Below, in pieces: positions 46,023-53,752 of a DNA stretch of 64,000 bases. A program made the translations under genes and the position numbers. This stretch comes from Mariniphaga sp041684965. Lineage in GTDB: Bacteria > Bacteroidota > Bacteroidia > Bacteroidales > Prolixibacteraceae. Position 1 is the stretch's first letter, and every line of letters begins with the position of its first letter. The notes under the pieces were generated by a model. It worked only from the letters and a program-made list of their open reading frames with translations. It searched no databases and was not told the origin of the DNA. The stretch covers positions 62,001 to 126,000 of the forward strand of contig JAWLGR010000012.1 of the NCBI GenBank assembly GCA_041684965.1, written 5' to 3'.

Positions 46023-47126
46023 TTATGCAATCTCTTTTGTCATGGTTGCATCGGCAGGGAGAACTGCAGGTTCCATCCATGACCAGGATAGGTTTTCATT
46101 TAAATAACCTTGCTTGCGAAGGCTAGCCAGAATTTTTAACCGCATAAATTTTGAATCCCTGAAATTAGTATCAGCCAATCTCATAGCCTTAATTTCATCA
46201 TAAAGTTCTTTAATTGTAGCTTCTAAGTCATACTTCGGCTGATGATTCGGAGCAAGTTTTTTAAATAAATCAAAATTTACCTTGTAAGATCGTTTATCCG
46301 GGGGGGCATCAGTCCTGATGGATACTTTACAATCCGGAACTACATTGCTGACAGCTTTGGCTAAATCTTTAACCTGATAATTCCAGGAACTTGTACCTGC
46401 ATTTACGGCCAGGTATTCACCACCATTAGCTGCTTTTCTGCCAACTGCCCATTCAAGGGCCAGGGCCATATCGTATACATTAATGAGTGGCCTCCAGGGA
46501 GTTCCGTCACTTAAAATATTGATTTCTTTTGAAATGATTGCACCAGCAACAAAATCATTTAATACCAGGTCGAGCCGGAGACGGTTACTCATACCACAAG
46601 CTGTTGCAAAACGAAGACAAGTAACTGTGAAATCTTTTGTTGCAAGCTTTTCCAGCCCTATTTCTGCCGCAACTTTTGATTTTGCATAGGCCGTAAGTGG
46701 CGCTAAAGTGTCTTTTTCAGTTTTGGGATAATCATCGGCTGCACCATATATACTACAGCTGGATGCGTAAACAAATGATTTTGTGCCGGCTGCTCTTGCC
46801 AGACCAGCAATCCGGACAGCTGATCGGTAATTTACATCCATGGTAACTTCCTCATAAATTGCCCCCATAGGATCGTTTGAGATTGCTGCCAGATATACGA
46901 TTGCATCTATTCCTTCGAGAATGTCTGAAGGGAATTGCCGCACGTCACCTATAATCTGTTTATTCAATCTTATTTCAGGAAGAATATCAGTATAGGTTAA
47001 ATGATTTGCAAAATACCCAATATCAAAACCTATCAGTTCCGCATCGGGATATTTTTCTCTCAGTTGTTTTACGGTACCAGGCCCAACGTAGCCCATATTA
47101 CCAATTATTAAAATTCTCATTTTCAT
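46023..47126 (-). CDS. NAD(P)-dependent sugar epimerase/dehydratase (extended SDR)
   Basis: The 367-residue protein has the SDR nucleotide motif GNMGYVGPG (about residues 8-16), the acidic loop following GFDIG, the YASSCSIYG catalytic Ser region (about 122-130) and the active-site YAKSK (about 147-151). The substrate may be a CDP- or dTDP-linked sugar, given the neighbours rfbF and rfbC. No dedicated CDP-glucose 4,6-dehydratase gene (rfbG) is present in the window, so this enzyme could fill that role or act later as a reductase or epimerase. An ATG at residue 3 is an alternative start. Confidence 0.82.
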   Translation of the reverse strand: MKMRILIIGNMGYVGPGTVKQLREKYPDAELIGFDIGYFANHLTYTDILPEIRLNKQIIGDVRQFPSDILEGIDAIVYLAAISNDPMGAIYEEVTMDVNYRSAVRIAGLARAAGTKSFVYASSCSIYGAADDYPKTEKDTLAPLTAYAKSKVAAEIGLEKLATKDFTVTCLRFATACGMSNRLRLDLVLNDFVAGAIISKEINILSDGTPWRPLINVYDMALALEWAVGRKAANGGEYLAVNAGTSSWNYQVKDLAKAVSNVVPDCKVSIRTDAPPDKRSYKVNFDLFKKLAPNHQPKYDLEATIKELYDEIKAMRLADTNFRDSKFMRLKILASLRKQGYLNENLSWSWMEPAVLPADATMTKEIA

Positions 47127-47186
47127 TGTCTTTAAATTAAGGGTTACTAAAATTTTTTGCCAGAAATTAATATTTCAAGTTTAAGT

Positions 47187-47741
47187 TCAGAGTAAGGTAT
47201 GCGTATCAAAATTTGGATGACTTTTATCTTTTTCTGTTACTACCTCTACAGGTACAGGCCATTCTATATTAAAGAGCGGATCATCAAAACGTATTCCTGC
47301 CTCTGCACCTGGTGTATAAAACTGAGTGACAAGATATGTCACTTCCGCATTATCAGAAAGCGTGACAAATCCGTGAGCAAAATTCTCAGGTACGTATAGC
47401 ATTTTATAGTTAGTTTCTGTAAGCTCTACTCCAAGCCACTGCAAAAATGTTGGGGAATCTTTTCGTAAATCAATAATCACATCAAATATTGCTCCTTTAG
47501 TACAGCGCATCAACTTGGTTTCCTCATAAGGATGCTTTTGATAATGAAGGCCGCGAATTGTCCCTTTTGCTTTGCTGAAAGATGTGTTTGCCTGCACTAC
47601 ATTGCCGTTTAATCCATGTTCTTCCATTTCACGCTTGCACCAGGATCTGCCAAAGAACCCCCTGTCATCTTTTATTTGATTAACCTGGATTACAAATGCG
47701 CCTTTTAATTTTGTTTCAGTAAATATCATGTATTCAAACAT
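47187..47741 (-). CDS. rfbC: dTDP-4-dehydrorhamnose 3,5-epimerase family protein
   Basis: The 184-residue cupin protein carries the RmlC signature: the catalytic His in IRGLHYQKHPYEETKLMRC (about 68-86) and the Tyr/His-rich YVPENFAHGFVTLSDNAEVTYLVTQFY (about 126-152). RmlC-type enzymes epimerise C3 and/or C5 of 4-keto-6-deoxy sugars. rmlA, rmlB and rmlD are not in the window. Together with rfbF and the C-methyltransferase this one may act on a CDP-linked rather than dTDP-linked substrate. It lies 13 bp after the LhgO-like gene. Confidence 0.9.
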   Translation of the reverse strand: MFEYMIFTETKLKGAFVIQVNQIKDDRGFFGRSWCKREMEEHGLNGNVVQANTSFSKAKGTIRGLHYQKHPYEETKLMRCTKGAIFDVIIDLRKDSPTFLQWLGVELTETNYKMLYVPENFAHGFVTLSDNAEVTYLVTQFYTPGAEAGIRFDDPLFNIEWPVPVEVVTEKDKSHPNFDTHTLL

Positions 47742-47754
47742 TTAAAAATTCAAC

Positions 47755-48990
47755 CTATACCAATTGGGGTTTATTTACAGCCGATTGCGTCAAATCCAAC
47801 TTTCTTCTGATACGTTCAGCAAGTGAATCTCCAATTGAGAGTGAAGCGGTAGCTGCGGGAGAGGGTGCATTAAGAACATTAAAAGTGAACTTATCTTCAA
47901 CAATCAGGAAATCATCTACAAGGCCTCCCGTTTTGCTACATGCCTGTGCGCGTACACCCGATCCTCCAGGTTCTAAATCATCGTATTGTATCTCCGGGAC
48001 CAACTTCTGCAAAGCTTTTACAAATGCAGTTTTATAATAGGACCTGTAATATTCTCCCAATCCAATTTTCCAGTATCTGAGCATTACCTTTCTGAACCCT
48101 GGCCATGCAATTGATTCCCATGCCTCAGGACCACTGAATGAAGTTTTTTTGTATCCTTCACGTTTAAAAGCCCAAACAGCATTAGGACCGGCTTCAATTC
48201 CACCATGAATCATCCGTGTGAAATGAACTCCAAGAAACGGGAAATTGGGGTCAGGTACAGGGTAAATAAGACTTTTTACCAGGTGGTTTTTATCAGGTGA
48301 TAATTTATAATATTCCCCACGGAAGGGTATAATGCGCACGTCCAGCTTTCCAAGGGAAAGTTCCGCTATCTTATCGCTGTACAAACCAGATGTATTTACA
48401 ACTACTTTTGCTGAAAAAGTTCCTTTATTGGTAATAACATCAATATTATTTCTGTTCTCAGAAATTTGAACAACTTTATTATTCAGAAGCAGCTCTCCTC
48501 CATACCGGCTGGTATAAATTTCGGCATATTTTTGGCTAACTTCGCTGTAATCAATTATTCCTGTATATGGAACATGTATGGCCGCCAAACCGGTTGCATG
48601 AGGCTCATATTCCTTAATTTGTGCACCTGGGATTTTTTTCATTTTTGTAAGTCCATTTTGAAGGCCTCTCTCCCAAAGTTGTTCCAAGCGGGTAAGCTCT
48701 TCGGCTTTGGTAGCAACAATTAATTTTCCGCATAAATCATATTTTACTTTTTCCTTTTCACAAAAATTAATCAGTTGCTGGTATCCATTACGGCAGTTGA
48801 TGGCTTTTTGACTTCCTGGTTTGTAATATACCCCTGCGTGAATAACTCCACTGTTATTTCCGGTTTGATGGCTTGCTATTTTATTTTCTTTTTCAAGTAA
48901 AACTATTTTCAGATCAGGATTGCCTTCCTTGAGTTTCATGGCAGTAGCAAGTCCAACGATTCCTCCACCTATAATTATAATATCGTACAT
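47755..48990 (-). CDS. FAD-dependent oxidoreductase, L-2-hydroxyglutarate oxidase (LhgO) family
   Basis: The 411-residue protein has the N-terminal FAD motif IIGGGIVGLATAMKL (about 4-18), the DAO-fold glycine-rich segments, and NNSGVIHAGVYYKPGS (about 45-60), the hallmark of LhgO-type proteins. LhgO oxidises L-2-hydroxyglutarate to 2-oxoglutarate. Here it lies between rfbF and rfbC in a capsule operon, so a role in metabolite repair would be unexpected and a sugar or hydroxy-acid substrate is possible. The family call is strong; the function in this context is unclear. Confidence 0.85.
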   Translation of the reverse strand: MYDIIIIGGGIVGLATAMKLKEGNPDLKIVLLEKENKIASHQTGNNSGVIHAGVYYKPGSQKAINCRNGYQQLINFCEKEKVKYDLCGKLIVATKAEELTRLEQLWERGLQNGLTKMKKIPGAQIKEYEPHATGLAAIHVPYTGIIDYSEVSQKYAEIYTSRYGGELLLNNKVVQISENRNNIDVITNKGTFSAKVVVNTSGLYSDKIAELSLGKLDVRIIPFRGEYYKLSPDKNHLVKSLIYPVPDPNFPFLGVHFTRMIHGGIEAGPNAVWAFKREGYKKTSFSGPEAWESIAWPGFRKVMLRYWKIGLGEYYRSYYKTAFVKALQKLVPEIQYDDLEPGGSGVRAQACSKTGGLVDDFLIVEDKFTFNVLNAPSPAATASLSIGDSLAERIRRKLDLTQSAVNKPQLV

Positions 48991-49061
48991 TTTTTAGAGA
49001 TAAATATTGAATGGTTATTTTTTTTCGGAATCAGGGGATAGAGATATTTTCCAATTCGGCA

Positions 49062-49877
49062 TCAAACATGAATGTTGCTTTTTTTCACCGCATTATTTCT
49101 TTTTGTTTCCCATAGCATCCAGGGAGCAGTATATTGCCTGGCCATTTCATCAAGTTGCATTTTGTCCTTTTTTGTATCCATAGGTTTCCAAAAACCAGAA
49201 TGTTTATAAGTTACCAGTTGTGTTTCCAAAGCCAGTTGTTCAAGCGGCCCTCTTTCAAAAATGGTCGAATCTCCTTCAATATAATTTAAAACTTCCGGCT
49301 CACATACAAAAAAGCCTGCATTAATCCAGTTTCCATCACCTTTAATTTTTTCCTGGAAACGCAAAACTTCATTGTTCCCATTTAGAACCAGAGATCCAAA
49401 CCTTCCTTCCGGCTGAACGGAAGTCATTGTAATTAATTTGCCATGTCCCTTATGAAAATCAATCAGTTTAGGAATATCCACATCTGAAACACCGTCTCCG
49501 TATGTTAGCATGAAAGATTTATTATTCAAATATTTTTCTACACGTTTTATCCGTCCACCTGTCATGGTATCTGTACCGGTGTCAATAAGTGTCACTTTCC
49601 AGGGCTCTGAATAATTATTCAAAATTTCGGTTGTATTATTTTTTACATCAAAAGTTATATCTGAATGATGCATAAAATAATTGGCAAAATATTCTTTGAT
49701 AATATAACCTTTATAACCCAGGAGAATTAGAAATTCGTTGTATCCGTAAAAGGAGTATAATTTCATTATATGCCACAAAATCGGCTTCCCTCCTATTTCA
49801 ACCATGGGTTTAGGTTTTAATCCTGTTTCTTCTGAAAGCCTTGAACCCAGACCGCCTGCAAGTATTACTACTTTCAT
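49062..49877 (-). CDS. rfbF: Glucose-1-phosphate cytidylyltransferase
   Basis: The 271-residue nucleotidyltransferase has the N-terminal signature LAGGLGSRLSEETGLKPKPMVEIGGKPILWH (about residues 6-36) and the RfbF-specific segments LLGYKGYIIKEYF, MTGGRIKRV and TYGDGVSDVD. It makes CDP-glucose, the entry point to CDP-linked 3,6-dideoxy and related deoxysugars. It is the first biosynthetic gene of the operon, 168 bp after upxY. It is slightly longer than typical RfbF because of a basic tail. Confidence 0.92.
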   Translation of the reverse strand: MKVVILAGGLGSRLSEETGLKPKPMVEIGGKPILWHIMKLYSFYGYNEFLILLGYKGYIIKEYFANYFMHHSDITFDVKNNTTEILNNYSEPWKVTLIDTGTDTMTGGRIKRVEKYLNNKSFMLTYGDGVSDVDIPKLIDFHKGHGKLITMTSVQPEGRFGSLVLNGNNEVLRFQEKIKGDGNWINAGFFVCEPEVLNYIEGDSTIFERGPLEQLALETQLVTYKHSGFWKPMDTKKDKMQLDEMARQYTAPWMLWETKRNNAVKKSNIHV

Positions 49878-50045
49878 AATCTAAATTTTTACTATTGAAA
49901 AATGCACATGTTTGGTGAATAGATAACTAACTAGTCTGTATACAGATAAAAATTAAAAATCGAAAATGTTCATTTTAATTTATGAATTTCATCTGACTAA
50001 AAATTCACAGTATAAAAGAAAGGTTTTAAACATTGGATTATTGTC

Positions 50046-50585
50046 TCAGGACTGGTGAAGTAAGCTTTTAGCGTGTACAATATTTATCTCATCCTTGGAG
50101 ATATTTGCAAATATCGAACAACCCAATGCCTCTATTCTGATTACAATACGATAGTTCCCGCATATTTTAACAACCTCACCTCTCATCCCCTTAAAAGGGC
50201 CTAACATCACTTCCGCATTTTGACCTTTTTCTATGTTTTCACGTGAAAGAACTACTTCACGTTCCTGTTGTTCTATTAATTTCTTGATATTATATATTTG
50301 TTCTGAAGGGATTTGCTGTGGTTTGTCTCCGAAGGAAACATAACTGACTACACCCGGTAAATTCAGAACATCAAAAAACTCTTTATGGCTTACTTTAACA
50401 AATATGTAATTCCTGAAGAATGGTTCTTCAATCCATTTTTTTCTGTCACTCCATTGCCTTAACTTCTTTGTAAGCGGCAGATAACAATCAAGATTATCAT
50501 TCAGAAGGTTATTGTATATCTTTTTTTCTGCATTTGTTTTGGTATAGATTGCATACCAGTTGTAGTTGGGTTGTTTTAAGTTCAT
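50046..50585 (-). CDS. upxY: UpxY-family transcription antiterminator (NusG-like)
   Basis: The preferred start is the ATG at 50585 (MNLKQPNYNWYAIYTKTNAEKK), giving 179 residues. The N-terminal NGN domain has WYAIYTKTNAEKKIYNNL and IFVKVSHKEF, and the C-terminal KOW domain has MLGPFKGMRGEVVKI (about 135-150). UpxY proteins are locus-specific NusG paralogs that load on polymerase at the leader of a Bacteroidota capsule operon and prevent early termination. The companion inhibitor gene upxZ, which follows upxY in Bacteroides fragilis, is not present here. It is preceded by an IS3-type OrfA gene and lies at the head of the capsule operon. Confidence 0.9.
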   Translation of the reverse strand: MNLKQPNYNWYAIYTKTNAEKKIYNNLLNDNLDCYLPLTKKLRQWSDRKKWIEEPFFRNYIFVKVSHKEFFDVLNLPGVVSYVSFGDKPQQIPSEQIYNIKKLIEQQEREVVLSRENIEKGQNAEVMLGPFKGMRGEVVKICGNYRIVIRIEALGCSIFANISKDEINIVHAKSLLHQS

Positions 50586-50627
50586 TGAAGTGGTTTTTGT
50601 ATAAAAGTACAAAAAAATTTAAATGAT

Positions 50628-50900
50628 TTAATATTTTTCTAATTTCTTTAATTGTGCCTTTAAGGAAAGATTCTCCAGGCTTAAGTCGGCAAACATTCTT
50701 TTTAGTCTTTCATTGTCTTCCTTTAATTTATTAATGTTTTGGATGTCATAGAGCAACTGGTTTCGATATTTTGCCTTCCAGTTATAAAATGTTGCCTGGC
50801 TTATTCCGTATTCCAACACAATTTTTTGTATAGGAGTCCCATCTTCATAATCCTGAAGGATTTTTTTAATTTCAGATTCCTTAAATCTTTTCCTTGTCAT
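50628..50900 (-). CDS. Orphan IS3-family OrfA-like helix-turn-helix protein
   Basis: The 90-residue protein has the HTH of IS3-type OrfA (FKESEIKKILQDYEDGT, then EYGISQATFYNWKAKY at about 28-44). A leucine-zipper helix follows (LKEDNERLKRMFADLSLENLSLKAQL), matching OrfA of the IS2/IS407 type. The expected OrfB integrase should follow immediately, but the next gene is upxY. It is intact, begins the capsule transcription unit and is only 42 bp from upxY, so it looks domesticated as a DNA-binding regulator. Loss of the rest of an IS element is the alternative. Confidence 0.8.
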   Translation of the reverse strand: MTRKRFKESEIKKILQDYEDGTPIQKIVLEYGISQATFYNWKAKYRNQLLYDIQNINKLKEDNERLKRMFADLSLENLSLKAQLKKLEKY

Positions 50901-51443
50901 TTGTTTTGTATTAAATTGTAATGGTTAGATGTAATCAATGATTTTGGACAGAGAACCAAAATCTTTAACAGAACTATAATTTTTTATGATTTTGTGTTGT
51001 GTGTTTTTTTCTAAAAAATTAATTGGAACATTCGTAGAATAATTTTATACAAAATACTAAAAACTATTTTGTATAGGACTAGGAATTTAAAATGTTTCTT
51101 TTTGATATTTTATAAATTTGAACAAGGTATCCCCTCTGTCACTTACATTAAAATGACTCTCACTAAAAATTTTTTTCAATTATCTGACAAAAGGTCAACA
51201 AATCTGGGAGATTAAAAGTTTAAAATTTTTTAATGAAAATTAACTTGGATTGTTATAATTTTGTATACAAGGTACTTAAAAATTCCTAGAAAAATTATTA
51301 TTTATTTCAAAAGAATATTTTGATGTAAGTAATGCTCTGAATATAATTCGAATATTAGTTAAAATACTAGATAAGAGTAATTTATGAAGTACTTTTCCAA
51401 TGGTAGGTAATCGTGAAATGAAAATATTCTTTATGCCATACTG

Positions 51444-51480
51444 TAATTCTAAGAATTTTATCAGAAAATTCTTAGAATTA
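51444..51480. repeat. Perfect 16-bp inverted repeat with 5-base loop
   Basis: TAATTCTAAGAATTTT (51444-51459) and AAAATTCTTAGAATTA (51465-51480) are exact reverse complements separated by ATCAG. No T-run follows, so it is not an ordinary terminator. It lies in the leader side of the capsule operon. Confidence 0.85.
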
Positions 51481-51865
51481 ACCATCTAGTCCATGATTCC
51501 TATTGGCTGTTCTTTTAATTTTTTTATACTCAGTAAAGTATTCACTTATCTTTAGAATTTATAGAAAACTAAATTGAAACTATTAGAATAAATATGATTT
51601 ATTCCAATATTCCTGGAAATATTGATTGCGATGTTGAACACCTACAATATTATTATATAGCCAATTCCTGAATCGTTTTGTAAATGAAAATTATTGATTA
51701 ATAGTGTTGTAAATCCTTTTCTCCAATGTATTCTTTGAATGACAGAGGGATTTAAAAAATTTAATAATTGACAGGAAACTGGAATACTTTCTAAATTGTA
51801 TTTTAATTCTAAGGTTGGTTTTGAATTTCAACCGGTTGCGCCTGCAGTTACTTATAGGAGGTTTT

Positions 51866-51934
51866 ATGAGTTCTACATCATCATTTTTCTGTCATTTAAA
51901 AGCCTACCAGGTATTTAACACCTCCGATTTATAA
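51866..51934 (+). CDS. Possible 22-residue leader peptide with consensus Shine-Dalgarno
   Basis: An ATG at 51866 is preceded by AGGAGG (51856-51861) with 4 bases between, and reads MSSTSSFFCHLKAYQVFNTSDL before TAA. GGAGGT at 51857-51862 can pair with ACCTCC at 51920-51925, which would hide the ribosome site. Bacteroidota rarely rely on Shine-Dalgarno sequences and such a frame can arise by chance, so this is speculative. Confidence 0.15.
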   Translation: MSSTSSFFCHLKAYQVFNTSDL

Positions 51935-52128
51935 GATTTTCCTTTTCTGATATCCTTACAAAACCATAGCGTTTCAGTGAAATTCAGGCTATGCAAAACC
52001 TTCAAAAAAATGCTTATGAATTAAAACAATATTAAACAGGTATGAAGTTAGAATGCAAAGCACTAAAATTTTCATTTAGGTTACCAGAAAGGAATTTTTT
52101 AATGTGAAACCTTAATTCATTATAATTT

Positions 52129-53007
52129 CTATATATACTGTTCAATGATAATATCGCCCTGTATGCTAATAACAGCAACTTTTACAGAAATATCTTCTTC
52201 AGCATTTTCCAAGGCAGTTTTTACCATCCCAACAAGTCCACCGCAACACGGTACTTCCATAATAATTATAGTAATTGAATGAACTTTAGCCTCATTAATC
52301 AGCCGGGTTATTTTTTGAATGTAAATATCTTTTCCCTGGTCGAGTTTTGGACATGCAATTACTAATTTTTTTCCTGTCAGGAATTTTTGATGAAAATTTC
52401 CATGTGCAAACGCAGCACAATCGGCTGCAATCAGTAAATCTGCTCCCTGGAAATAACTGGCTGCCGGATTAATAAGATGGAGCTGGATGGGCCATTGGGT
52501 CAAAGCAGATGGAGCTTCATTGGTATGCGGATTAATTTTTAATCCGGATGCATTAAAAGTAGCTGTTGTAGAACCCGGACATCCACCTGGGGCATGTTGA
52601 AGATTTTTTTTGTTTTCATTTTTACCATTTAGCAATTCATGTACCTGGTTTAATGAAAACGGGAGGTTATCATTATTGGCTTTTAAATAATTAAGGGCCT
52701 GGTTAAGATAATTCATTTCATTATGGTCCTGAAGATGCTTCAGATGTGCAAAAACTGTATCCTTTCCGCTTTTAATCATTTGCCGGATCACTGTTACTTC
52801 ATCGTATTCCTCTGCTTCGCGCTTTTCTATGGTAATGGCATTTTGAGGGCAATGTCCAAGGCAGGCGCCCAGTCCATCGCACATCAACTCACTGATTAAC
52901 CTTGCTTTTCCATCAATAATCTGTAATGCGCCTTCGTGACAATTTGGGATACATTCTCCACAACCATCGCACAACTCTTCATCAATTTTTACGATTTCTC
53001 TTATCAT
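52129..53007 (-). CDS. Two-[4Fe-4S] ferredoxin-domain protein with C-terminal CCG-containing domain
   Basis: The preferred start is the ATG at 53007 (MIREIVKIDEELCDGCGECIPNC), giving 292 residues. The first 60 residues hold two [4Fe-4S] motifs (CDGCGECIPNC, then CDGLGACLGHCP). A helical linker follows with a possible metal-binding stretch CPG near residue 140, and a C-terminal domain with LLIAADCAAFAHG, LVIACPKLD and VPCCGGLVGM. Proteins of this type are common in anaerobic Bacteroidota, and their function is not established; electron transfer to an oxidoreductase is likely. It diverges from a Crp/Fnr gene with only 67 bp between, suggesting control by that regulator. Confidence 0.78.
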   Translation of the reverse strand: MIREIVKIDEELCDGCGECIPNCHEGALQIIDGKARLISELMCDGLGACLGHCPQNAITIEKREAEEYDEVTVIRQMIKSGKDTVFAHLKHLQDHNEMNYLNQALNYLKANNDNLPFSLNQVHELLNGKNENKKNLQHAPGGCPGSTTATFNASGLKINPHTNEAPSALTQWPIQLHLINPAASYFQGADLLIAADCAAFAHGNFHQKFLTGKKLVIACPKLDQGKDIYIQKITRLINEAKVHSITIIIMEVPCCGGLVGMVKTALENAEEDISVKVAVISIQGDIIIEQYI

Positions 53008-53008
53008 C

Positions 53009-53037
53009 TCTTTATTGTTAATTAAAACAAATAAAGA
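53009..53037. promoter_or_regulatory. Imperfect 29-bp palindrome before the Fe-S protein gene
   Basis: The arms TCTTTATT (53009-53016) and AATAAAGA (53030-53037) flank GTT-AATTAA-AAC. It lies immediately upstream of the minus-strand ATG at 53005-53007, so it would form the 5' end of that mRNA or an operator. Confidence 0.4.
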
Positions 53038-53056
53038 AAATCCCCGTTTGCTAAAG

Positions 53057-53072
53057 TGTATCAATTGTTACA
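53057..53072. promoter_or_regulatory. Candidate Crp/Fnr-type operator between divergent genes
   Basis: TGTATCAATTGTTACA is a near-perfect 16-bp palindrome (CAATTG core, TGTA/TACA ends; one mismatched pair). It sits directly before the ATG of the Crp/Fnr regulator and about 50 bp upstream of the Fe-S protein gene. Spacing and symmetry are like binding sites of Crp/Fnr-family dimers. Confidence 0.45.
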
Positions 53073-53074
53073 AA

Positions 53075-53752
53075 ATGATGAATTCTAAATTACTTGAAGA
53101 TTGCCCATTGTTTAAGGGAATACCTGAAAATGAAATTCGAACACTTCTTTCTCAGATTCATTACCATGTCCGAATATATAGAAGAAATGAGATAGTTGCT
53201 TTGGCTGGAGAACCGGTAAAAAACCTTTACATTCTCCTTTCTGGAACAGTAAAAGGGGAAATGATTGATTATTCAGGGAAAACAATTAAAATTGAAGATG
53301 TTGAAGCACCTCGCCCACTGACCACTGCCTTTTTATTTGGAAAAGAAAATACATATCCTGTTACAGTTACTGCAATAGATGAAGTAAAAATGGTATCGAT
53401 TCCGGTAGGTGAATTTTTAAATTTACTTCAAAAGAATAAACAGATTCTCAAAAATTACCTTCATAGCATCTCCTCCCGCAGCCAATTTCTTTCCCGGAAG
53501 CTTCATTTTTTAAGTTTCAAAACCATAAAAGGGAAGATGGCATATTATCTGTTGCAACAGGCGGATTCAAAATTACACTCCATTGAATTGAAATCTACCC
53601 AACAGCAACTGGCTGAATTATTTGGAGTAACACGTCCTTCACTTGCCCGGGTAATTAGTGAAATGCAAAATGAAAAAGTGATTGCGGTAGAAAGGAAAAC
53701 AATAAAATTGCTGGACATGGATAAACTGAGTAAGATTATTAAAAATGAATGA
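53075..53752 (+). CDS. Crp/Fnr-family transcriptional regulator
   Basis: From the ATG at 53075 the protein has 225 residues; the frame is open from a TTG at 53015, but the extra 20 residues do not fit the family and would overlap the divergent promoter region. The N-terminal cyclic-nucleotide-type beta-barrel (LYILLSGTVKGE at about 50-61) is followed by the dimer helix and a C-terminal HTH (STQQQLAELFGVTRPSLARVISEM, about 171-194). There is only one Cys near the N-terminus, so an Fe-S cluster like that of FNR is unlikely; haem or another effector is possible. It overlaps pgeF by 8 bp. Confidence 0.88.
   Translation: MMNSKLLEDCPLFKGIPENEIRTLLSQIHYHVRIYRRNEIVALAGEPVKNLYILLSGTVKGEMIDYSGKTIKIEDVEAPRPLTTAFLFGKENTYPVTVTAIDEVKMVSIPVGEFLNLLQKNKQILKNYLHSISSRSQFLSRKLHFLSFKTIKGKMAYYLLQQADSKLHSIELKSTQQQLAELFGVTRPSLARVISEMQNEKVIAVERKTIKLLDMDKLSKIIKNE

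Larger units (their letters stand above)
50901..52128. other. 1.2-kb AT-rich non-coding region, presumed capsule control region
   Basis: No convincing gene is present. It holds the capsule operon start region on the minus strand. Its structures are an 8-bp inverted repeat GATTTTGG/CCAAAATC (50940-50963), a 16-bp perfect hairpin (51444-51480), a distant 10-bp inverted pair CCCTCTGTCA (51132-51141) and TGACAGAGGG (51740-51749), and a 22-codon frame on the plus strand with AGGAGG (51866-51934). I could not place a strong -33/-7 promoter. The composition is more AT-rich than the neighbouring genes, and decayed mobile DNA is possible. Confidence 0.55.

Noticed and set aside
49935..49946. Palindrome TCTGTATACAGA between upxY and rfbF
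   Set aside because: Short, with no T-run and not repeated enough to separate it from chance, although similar to CTGTATATACAG at 33100-33111.
50628..50900. Complete IS3 insertion sequence
   Set aside because: Only OrfA is present; no orfB, terminal inverted repeats or target duplication could be found, so no mobile element was called.
51276..51485. 69-codon minus-strand open frame in the capsule leader region
   Set aside because: It starts at the edge of the 51444-51480 hairpin, is low in complexity and shows no recognisable domain; likely chance in AT-rich DNA.
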